From Acetofilamentum sp. (lineage in GTDB: Bacteria; Bacteroidota; Bacteroidia; Bacteroidales; JAFGUD01), in NCBI GenBank assembly GCA_020722645.1, contig DYKL01000086.1, forward strand, positions 1 to 11,048: DNA of 11,048 bases, read 5' to 3'. Below are positions 6,364 to 11,048 of the stretch, piece by piece. A program made the translations under genes and the position numbers. The notes below the pieces were generated by a model, which searched no databases, was not told where the DNA came from, and worked only from the letters and a program-made list of their open reading frames with translations. Each line of letters opens with the position of its first letter. Position 1 is the first letter of the stretch.

Positions 6364-7029
6364 ATGCATCCTTATTTTGAACCACTTATAAAAAAATTTG
6401 AAGACAATTCAAATTCTGAAAAATCATTTTTTGCAGAAAAATATATGAGAAACAAGTTCAGGTTTTATGGACTAACGAGTTCGGTTAGAAGAAATTTAAT
6501 GGAATCATTTATTAAAGAATATGGTTTACCTCATGAAAATGATATTGATTTAATTATCCGAGACGCTTGGGATTTTGAGTATAGAGATTTGCAATATTCG
6601 ACAATGGAAATTTTTTATAAAATCCAGAAAAAAAGCGTTAAAAATTATTTATATTTGATTGAATTTATGATTTGTAACAAATCTTGGTGGGATGCTACTG
6701 ATTTCATCGCTCCGAAAATTGTTGCAGATTATTTTGATAAGTTTCCACAAAACAGAAATTTTTTAATTGATAAGTGGATAAAATCTGAAAATATCTGGTT
6801 ACAAAGGACTTGTATTATATTTCAACTGAATAAAAAACAAAAAACAGATGTAGAAATATTAAAATATGTCATTGAGAAATTAATTGACAAACAAGAATTT
6901 TTTATACAAAAAGCGATAGGCTGGTCATTAAGACAGTACGCAAGAACAAATCCCGAATTTGTAAAAAAATTTGTGAATAATCATAAACTTAGCAATTTGG
7001 CTGAAAAAGGAGCGATGAAGAGATTATGA
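6364..7029 (+). CDS. AlkD-like DNA glycosylase (DNA alkylation repeat protein)
   Basis: This is a 221-residue all-helical HEAT-like repeat protein, predicted to remove positively charged alkylated bases such as 3-methyladenine and 7-methylguanine from DNA, starting base excision repair. The residues known to be critical in Bacillus cereus AlkD occur here at the very same numbers: Trp109 and Asp113 in KSWWDATDFIA, Arg148 in IWLQRTCIIFQL, and Trp187 in FFIQKAIGWSLRQYAR. Length is normal (about 220-240). Together these support the catalytic AlkD subgroup rather than the non-catalytic relatives. The gene stands between a divergent lipoprotein gene and a same-strand membrane-protein gene 94 bases downstream, with no repair partner nearby. 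The start is chosen because MHPYFEPL matches the usual opening of the family; no Shine-Dalgarno is seen. Confidence 0.93.
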   Translation: MHPYFEPLIKKFEDNSNSEKSFFAEKYMRNKFRFYGLTSSVRRNLMESFIKEYGLPHENDIDLIIRDAWDFEYRDLQYSTMEIFYKIQKKSVKNYLYLIEFMICNKSWWDATDFIAPKIVADYFDKFPQNRNFLIDKWIKSENIWLQRTCIIFQLNKKQKTDVEILKYVIEKLIDKQEFFIQKAIGWSLRQYARTNPEFVKKFVNNHKLSNLAEKGAMKRL

Positions 7030-7084
7030 AAAATTTTAATGTAAAATACCATTTACTGAAATAACGGATTTTGCTAAAAAAATA

Positions 7085-7092
7085 TATTTTTG
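7085..7092 (+). promoter_or_regulatory. Possible promoter -7 element for the DUF4293 gene
   Basis: TATTTTTG matches TAnnTTTG, lies 31 bases before the ATG at 7124 and is followed by GCAG. The nearest upstream TTG (7071-7073) leaves only 11 bases, too short for the standard -33 spacing, so support is partial. Confidence 0.42.
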
Positions 7093-7123
7093 CAGAAAAT
7101 TATTCAAAAAAAGAATTTAAGAG

Positions 7124-7573
7124 ATGATACAAAGAAAACAAACTTTATTTCTATTAGCTGCAACTGCTTTAATTGCTTTTGTTTTGTTTATTCCTTTTAT
7201 TGAAACAGAAAATTTGTTGTTTGACAGTTTCAAAATCGAGTATTTGAATGTTGAACAAACAAAAACTGTAAATGCTTATCCAATTGCAATTTATGTTATT
7301 ATTACAGCTGTTTTGCATTTTTTTACTATTTTCAGATATAAAAGACGTCCGAAACAGATGAGATTTACCGTTTTCTGCCTGCTTTTGGCTGTAGGTTTTT
7401 ACGGATTACTTGCATTTTTTCATTTTAGCGTAGCAAAAGAATTTGCATTTGATTTCAAAATGTACAATTACAGTCTTGTTACGCCATTAATTGCGGCGGT
7501 TTTCGATTTTATGGCATTTAAAGGAATTCAAAAGGACGAATTATTAGTAAGAGCAGCAGATAGACTTAGATAA
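7124..7573 (+). CDS. DUF4293 family four-helix membrane protein
   Basis: This 149-residue inner-membrane protein has unknown function. It begins MIQRKQTLFLLAA, the characteristic opening of the DUF4293 family, which is essentially restricted to Bacteroidota and usually about 140-160 residues long. Four hydrophobic segments are visible at about 8-26, 51-70, 82-101 and 116-133. A basic loop RYKRRPKQMR (71-80) lies between helices two and three, and is probably cytoplasmic by the positive-inside rule. The C-terminus is short and charged (KDELLVRAADRLR). Helices two and three are typical of a compact helical hairpin. The gene lies 94 bases after the glycosylase gene and 205 bases before hisS. There is no terminator after it, so read-through into hisS is possible. 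Confidence 0.85.
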   Translation: MIQRKQTLFLLAATALIAFVLFIPFIETENLLFDSFKIEYLNVEQTKTVNAYPIAIYVIITAVLHFFTIFRYKRRPKQMRFTVFCLLLAVGFYGLLAFFHFSVAKEFAFDFKMYNYSLVTPLIAAVFDFMAFKGIQKDELLVRAADRLR

Positions 7574-7601
7574 ATCAGTGTTGCTAAATTGTTTCATTTG
7601 T

Positions 7602-7620
7602 TTCGTACCTCGCAATGACG
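7602..7620 (-). repeat. Fragment of a dispersed GTCATTGCGAGG-type intergenic repeat
   Basis: On the minus strand this reads CGTCATTGCGAGGTACGAA. From general knowledge, CGTCATTGCGAGG followed by xxCGAAG is the opening of a short interspersed repeat seen between genes in many unrelated bacteria. Here only the first part is present; the sequence after CGAA diverges, so it looks like a remnant. Confidence 0.5.
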
Positions 7621-7639
7621 TTGTTGAATTGTAACATTT

Positions 7640-7770
7640 GCTTCATTGTTTCATTGTTTCATTGTTAATAAATAGATAATTCGATAAACTTGATAACTCG
7701 ACAAACTGTACAGACGTTGCATGCAACGTCTGTACAAACTCAATAACTTTACAAACTTTAAGAACTTTTA
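7640..7770. repeat. Upstream copy of the hisS-flanking direct repeat
   Basis: Three blocks recur in the same order and orientation downstream of hisS: TTCATTGT words ending GTTAATAA (7640-7671), GATAATTCGATAAACT (7675-7690, 16 of 16 identical to 9388-9403), and a 27-base block (7744-7770, identical to 9408-9434). Between the second and third blocks this copy carries 50 extra bases (7691-7740) that include the 30-base palindrome. The last block ends eight bases before the hisS ATG. Confidence 0.8.
7707..7736. repeat. Perfect 30-base palindrome flanked by AAACT
   Basis: The sequence is its own reverse complement, centred between 7721 and 7722 on GCATGC, with arms TGTACAGACGTTGCA. Its 28-base core (7708-7735) lies between direct AAACT copies (7703-7707 and 7736-7740). 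It resembles palindromic repeats of the ACGTTGCATGCAACGT kind found between genes in several phyla. As RNA it would form a long, nearly loopless stem. Confidence 0.85.
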
Positions 7771-7778
7771 ACTAAAAT

Positions 7779-9329
7779 ATGATATTTCCACGCAAAATAA
7801 AAGGTTTCAGGGATATAGACAACAACCTGAACAGTTTACGCTGGCTGATTATTGAAAAAGCCGGTGAAGTTTACAAAAAATACGGATTTGAACATTGGGA
7901 TACACCTGTTTTGGAATATGCCGAAACCCTTGGAAAATATCTGCCTGATGCTGACGAAGTTGCAGAAGGAGTTTACAGTTTCAAAAACCCTGAAATTGAG
8001 CCGCAATACAACGAAAAAGGTGCAGAATTAAGAGATAAGTCAAATAATGTAATAATGACAAATCACCATTTGACTTTAAGATACGATTTAACAGCACCTT
8101 TGTCAAGGCTTTACAGCGAATTGATTTGGCAAAAATTTTTACACAATCAGGTTCAGGAAGGTAAAGCTGATTTACTCAGACGTTATCAGTTTGGTCCGGT
8201 TTATAGATTTGAAGCAAAATTAGACCCGGGCAGGTTCAGAGAATTCTGGCAAATTGATTTTGATACTGTCGGTTCTGACAGCGTTGCGGCAGATGCCGAA
8301 AATTGTATGATTTTATCTGATGCACTCGAAAATATCGGGTTGCAAAAGGGCGAATATATTGTAAAAATTAACAATCGAAAAATTGTTAAAGGCTTTCTCG
8401 AAAATATCGGTATAAAAAACGAAGAAGAAACTGATGTTATGCGAATTATTGACAAATTAGATAAAATTGGCATCAAAAACCTTACAGCAGAACTTTCAAA
8501 AGGCAGAAAAGACGATAAATCGGGTGCTTTTATAGCAGGTTTGGGTTTAGAATCAAAAAAAACAGCTCAAATTCAAAATTTTTTAGAAAGTTTCGATATA
8601 AATCAATCAAGAAAAAATATTCTGAAAAGTCTGTCTGACTTAGAAATAAAGAATGAAATTTTTCAGGAAGGCTTGAAAGAACTTGTTGAGATAGATCAAA
8701 TTTTATCAAAAACCGGCTTTGACGAAAGTCGTGTAGTTATTGACCCGTCAATGATTCGGGGAATGGGATATTATACAGGTCCTGTTTTTGAAGTCGAATA
8801 TCTCGGGACGTACACAGACAGTAAAGGTCAAAAAAGAAAAGTCGGTTCAATATGCGGCGGTGGTCGTTATGACGGTCTTGTTGAAAATCTAATCGGATTG
8901 AAAGTACCGGCAACCGGTGCGTCAATCGGGGTGGACAGGTTAGCTGAAATTTTGACACTCACCGGCAAAGTGCCTCAAATTAAAGACGGTTCGGTCTTAA
9001 TTTTAAATTTTAATGATGCTTTTATGCCTGATTATCAAAAAATTGCAAATAAATTACGAAATGCAGGTATAGAAACTGAAATTTATTACGGTGCTAAAAA
9101 AAATCTGAAACATCAATTGTCTTATGCAGACAAAAAAAACTGTCCGATAGCAATAATTATAGGTGAAGATGAAATAAATAAAGGTGCTGCAACTGTCAAA
9201 AATCTGAAATTAGGAAAAAATCTTGCAAAAGAACTCACTGACAAAAAAGAGTGGACTGATAAAGTTCAGGTTGAAGTTAAAATTACAGATATTGCAAAAG
9301 AAATTAAGAAAATGTTGAAAAGTTCATAA
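7779..9329 (+). CDS. hisS: Histidyl-tRNA synthetase, alphaproteobacterial/eukaryote-like type
   Basis: This class II synthetase charges tRNA-His with histidine in the cytoplasm. Its 516 residues exceed the 420-460 usual in bacteria. Visible motifs are LRYDLTAPLSRLY (100-112); motif 2 GPVYRFEAKLDPGRFREFWQ (139-158); the histidine-binding HisA motif RGMGYYTGPVFE (327-338); GSICGGGRYDGL (356-367); and motif 3 PATGASIGVDRL (377-388). An anticodon-binding domain fills about 403-516. Motif 2 with PGRFREF, YYTGPVFE and the VPATG-SIGV block resemble alphaproteobacterial and eukaryotic-like HisRS more than the PQKGRYREF form typical of Bacteroides. Extra length lies in residues 70-98, 120-132 and 341-354. 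Conserved KINNRKI and IDKLDKIG in the insertion domain confirm the family. The start gives the standard short lead into the KGFRD motif. Long direct repeats flank the gene. Confidence 0.95.
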   Translation: MIFPRKIKGFRDIDNNLNSLRWLIIEKAGEVYKKYGFEHWDTPVLEYAETLGKYLPDADEVAEGVYSFKNPEIEPQYNEKGAELRDKSNNVIMTNHHLTLRYDLTAPLSRLYSELIWQKFLHNQVQEGKADLLRRYQFGPVYRFEAKLDPGRFREFWQIDFDTVGSDSVAADAENCMILSDALENIGLQKGEYIVKINNRKIVKGFLENIGIKNEEETDVMRIIDKLDKIGIKNLTAELSKGRKDDKSGAFIAGLGLESKKTAQIQNFLESFDINQSRKNILKSLSDLEIKNEIFQEGLKELVEIDQILSKTGFDESRVVIDPSMIRGMGYYTGPVFEVEYLGTYTDSKGQKRKVGSICGGGRYDGLVENLIGLKVPATGASIGVDRLAEILTLTGKVPQIKDGSVLILNFNDAFMPDYQKIANKLRNAGIETEIYYGAKKNLKHQLSYADKKNCPIAIIIGEDEINKGAATVKNLKLGKNLAKELTDKKEWTDKVQVEVKITDIAKEIKKMLKSS

Positions 9330-9340
9330 AGTTGAAAGTG

Positions 9341-9482
9341 CATTGTTTCATTGTTGCATTGCTTCATTGTTTCATTGTTAATAACTTGATAATTCGATAA
9401 ACTCAATTAACTTTACAAACTTTAAGAACTTTTAGACCCTTTCAGGGCAAGCTTTACAAACTTTAAGAACTTTAAGAACTCA
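9341..9482. repeat. Downstream copy of the hisS-flanking direct repeat, with an internal duplication
   Basis: It contains TTCATTGT words and GTTAATAA (9363-9384), GATAATTCGATAAACT (9388-9403) and the 27-base block (9408-9434), in the order seen upstream of hisS but without the palindrome. A 22-base unit (9411-9432) is repeated exactly at 9452-9473. The two copies enclose a 19-base spacer with a short hairpin CCCT-TTC-AGGG (9437-9447). This gap separates the convergent hisS and fibronectin-repeat genes. No other terminator was seen. Confidence 0.78.
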
Positions 9483-9486
9483 TTTA

Positions 9487-10992
9487 TCAGTAAATAATAT
9501 TTACAACGCCATTTATTTTGTCTTTAAAACCGCTTGAAGCAGTGTACTCTATATAATAAATATACGTTCCTTTTGGCATCAATTCGCCATTTTTATTGTA
9601 ACCGTCCCATGATATATTTATATTGTCTGATTCAAACAATAATAGACCTGTTTCTTCAAATATCGTTATCTTATAATTTTCTATAAATAAGCCTTTTACA
9701 AGAAAATGATTGTTTTGATTTGAGTTGCTTAAAGGATTAAATGCGTTCGGTATTGCTAAAATGCATGTAATTGGAACACAAACGATGTTTGAGTTGGAAG
9801 TTAGTGTATCTGAAATGCTTTGATTTGCAACTGCTTTTATTTTAAAACAAATTTCTACCGGATTTTCATTTCCAATATCGCCAAAAACATCGTAATAATC
9901 AATATTACAAGTAAAAGTGTTGTAATTTACTTCTGATATTTTTGTGAAATCAGTGCCATAACTTGCATATATTTCATAATAAGCAACTTCTTGATTTGAA
10001 ATTGTAATACCATTCCATTCCAGAATATAATATCTGTCTTTTGATTGAACATTTAATACTATGTTTTCTACTATGTTTGATTGTGATATTTTTTTATCAC
10101 ACATATCAATGGCATTAATTAAGTAAGTGTTTTGTATGTTCGTAGAAGTGTTATCAATAAAATTATTAACTAAATTATCAGCGTCATAGCTAAAAATTAT
10201 AGTATTGTTCCGTAAAATATCATAATTTTTTAAGCCTTGACTGTAAGGAGAATAAAAATTTAACCTGATTTTATCATTGTCTTCAACATCAGCATTATAA
10301 ATTATCAGATTTTCAGGTGGTTTGGGTATAAAAGTGTAAAAAGAATCAATATTTGATACAGAAGTGTCAATTTGACAATTATTTTGAATGTCTAAAACAG
10401 CATTAATTCTGAAATAATATATAGTTTCTGTCATCAAATCATTCATTGAAAAAATTGTTTGAGATGACGATGTTTCTGTTATTTTTTCAAATTCTGAATC
10501 GCCTGTTTTATAATAAATTTCGTATTTTATAACGTTTCTGTTTTCGTACTGATTCCAATTCAAATTTGCAGTTTTTGAGCAAATATCCCATTCTGCGTTT
10601 AAAAAAATTGTACTTTGTAATGGTGTCATATTGCTTAAAAAAATTGTATCGTTAAATTCTTTAAATGCACTGACCGAATATTCTTCTTTTCTGAAATATG
10701 GTCTCGAAATAGTCGAATAATCTAATGAAGTATCAATATAATTTCTCAAATAAGGGTCATAAACAACCTCGATATTGTTTAATGTTCCGTTTACAACTCC
10801 ATTTCCATCATAGATAATTCTTTTTATCATAAAACCGTCAATGTTTTCCGAGTCATCATAATTCCATTTTAATGTAACTAAACTATCGCTATTGACAGAA
10901 ACAAGACATAATTCAGGTGTTTGAGGAGTTTGAGATAAAAGTAAATTGTTTAAACCCAAAAGTAATAAACTTATTAATAAATTTTTTTTCAT
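9487..10992 (-). CDS. Secreted fibronectin type III repeat protein with T9SS type B sorting domain
   Basis: This 501-residue exported protein is probably secreted or surface-attached through the type IX secretion system. Residues 1-20 are a signal peptide (basic start, then LLISLLLLGLNNLLLS, cleavage near Ser20/Gln21). Three to four fibronectin type III-like units follow, at about 22-112, 125-218, 225-310 and 314-408, with typical strands such as LKWNYDD, KYEIYYKTGD, YYFRINAV and YYEIYASYG. The C-terminus from about 414 is a CHU_C/gliding-motility-type sorting domain: IPNAFNP, then YKITIFEETGLLLFES, SWDGYNKNGELMPKGTYIYYIEY and a final GVVNIIY. The polar linker after PNAFNP replaces the common NGDGxND sequence. 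No enzymatic domain is visible, so an adhesin or structural role is likely. Its promoter may lie in the repeat region just upstream. Confidence 0.87.
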   Translation of the reverse strand: MKKNLLISLLLLGLNNLLLSQTPQTPELCLVSVNSDSLVTLKWNYDDSENIDGFMIKRIIYDGNGVVNGTLNNIEVVYDPYLRNYIDTSLDYSTISRPYFRKEEYSVSAFKEFNDTIFLSNMTPLQSTIFLNAEWDICSKTANLNWNQYENRNVIKYEIYYKTGDSEFEKITETSSSQTIFSMNDLMTETIYYFRINAVLDIQNNCQIDTSVSNIDSFYTFIPKPPENLIIYNADVEDNDKIRLNFYSPYSQGLKNYDILRNNTIIFSYDADNLVNNFIDNTSTNIQNTYLINAIDMCDKKISQSNIVENIVLNVQSKDRYYILEWNGITISNQEVAYYEIYASYGTDFTKISEVNYNTFTCNIDYYDVFGDIGNENPVEICFKIKAVANQSISDTLTSNSNIVCVPITCILAIPNAFNPLSNSNQNNHFLVKGLFIENYKITIFEETGLLLFESDNINISWDGYNKNGELMPKGTYIYYIEYTASSGFKDKINGVVNIIY

Positions 10993-11001
10993 ATAATCTG
11001 A

Positions 11002-11041
11002 TAATGTGATAATTAGCTAATTTTCTAATGTGATAATTAGC
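11002..11041. repeat. Tandem repeat with 24-base period upstream of the fibronectin-repeat gene
   Basis: The 16-base word TAATGTGATAATTAGC occurs at 11002-11017 and again at 11026-11041, one unit being 24 bases. The second copy is followed by CAATTAG, where the window ends, so more copies may lie beyond. It sits immediately upstream of the ATG at 10992, so it lies in the leader or promoter of that gene. Confidence 0.7.
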
Positions 11042-11048
11042 CAATTAG

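Larger units (their letters stand above)
7574..7778. other. Repeat-rich intergenic region upstream of hisS
   Basis: This gap holds four kinds of repeat in sequence: a TTCGTACCTCGCAATGACG fragment, a run of TTCATTGT words (7642-7667), a perfect 30-base palindrome, and the words GATAATTCGATAAACT and ACTTTACAAACTTTAAG that recur downstream of hisS. No TAnnTTTG promoter match was found in front of the hisS ATG, so hisS may be transcribed from further upstream. Confidence 0.6.

Noticed and set aside
8201..8476. Minus-strand 91-residue open frame inside hisS.
   Set aside because: It lies fully antisense to conserved HisRS sequence, with no promoter, signal or recognisable domain.
7124..9329. DUF4293 and hisS as a functional operon.
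   Set aside because: They are separated by 205 bases of repeats, their functions are unrelated, and the arrangement only suggests possible read-through.
9330..9486. Search for a tRNA-His gene or an intrinsic terminator beside hisS.
   Set aside because: No cloverleaf, anticodon arm or CCA end is seen. The only stem is the four-bp CCCT/AGGG hairpin without a T-run, so the region is explained better as repeats.

Overview
The window looks like chromosome of an AT-rich member of the Bacteroidota, probably Bacteroidales or a relative. Several independent signs agree. The housekeeping order rplY-pth-S4 protein is familiar from that phylum, and a DUF4293 membrane protein is present. A secreted protein ends in a CHU_C-type (type IX secretion, type B) sorting domain. 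Two of the lipoproteins carry acidic residues after the lipobox cysteine. Genes lack clear Shine-Dalgarno sequences, and several start regions carry the Bacteroidota -7 promoter element TAnnTTTG. All genes visible in the window are complete; no tRNA, rRNA, CRISPR array or intact insertion sequence was seen.

Layout. 1-128 is a nested inverted-repeat element. 260-700 (+) is a small HAD-fold nucleotidase of the NT5C type, convergent with the minus-strand operon rplY-pth-S4 protein (2286 to 705), which handles ribosome and tRNA maintenance. fabD (3296 to 2400, -) lies upstream of that operon and has its own near-consensus promoter. 3297-3645 is non-coding, with a bidirectional terminator and an inverted repeat.

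Next comes an envelope cluster on the minus strand: a 552-residue papain-family lipoprotein with a 61-residue secreted acidic peptide 12 bases behind it (5502 to 3646), and a separate 205-residue lipoprotein (6273 to 5656) with its own terminator. On the plus strand follow an AlkD-like DNA glycosylase (6364-7029), a DUF4293 membrane protein (7124-7573) and hisS (7779-9329). The window closes with a minus-strand type III fibronectin-repeat protein carrying a T9SS sorting domain (10992 to 9487).

No defence or other multi-gene system with a clearly new function is visible. The most interesting region is 7574-9486. The histidyl-tRNA synthetase there reads like the alphaproteobacterial/eukaryote-like type rather than the usual bacterial one. 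It is bracketed by long near-identical non-coding direct repeats, the upstream copy of which is interrupted by a perfect 30-base palindrome between AAACT repeats. This could mark lateral acquisition of hisS, or simply a nest of intergenic repeats. The longer intergenic gaps each hold a different palindromic or tandem repeat, so this genome appears rich in short interspersed elements.
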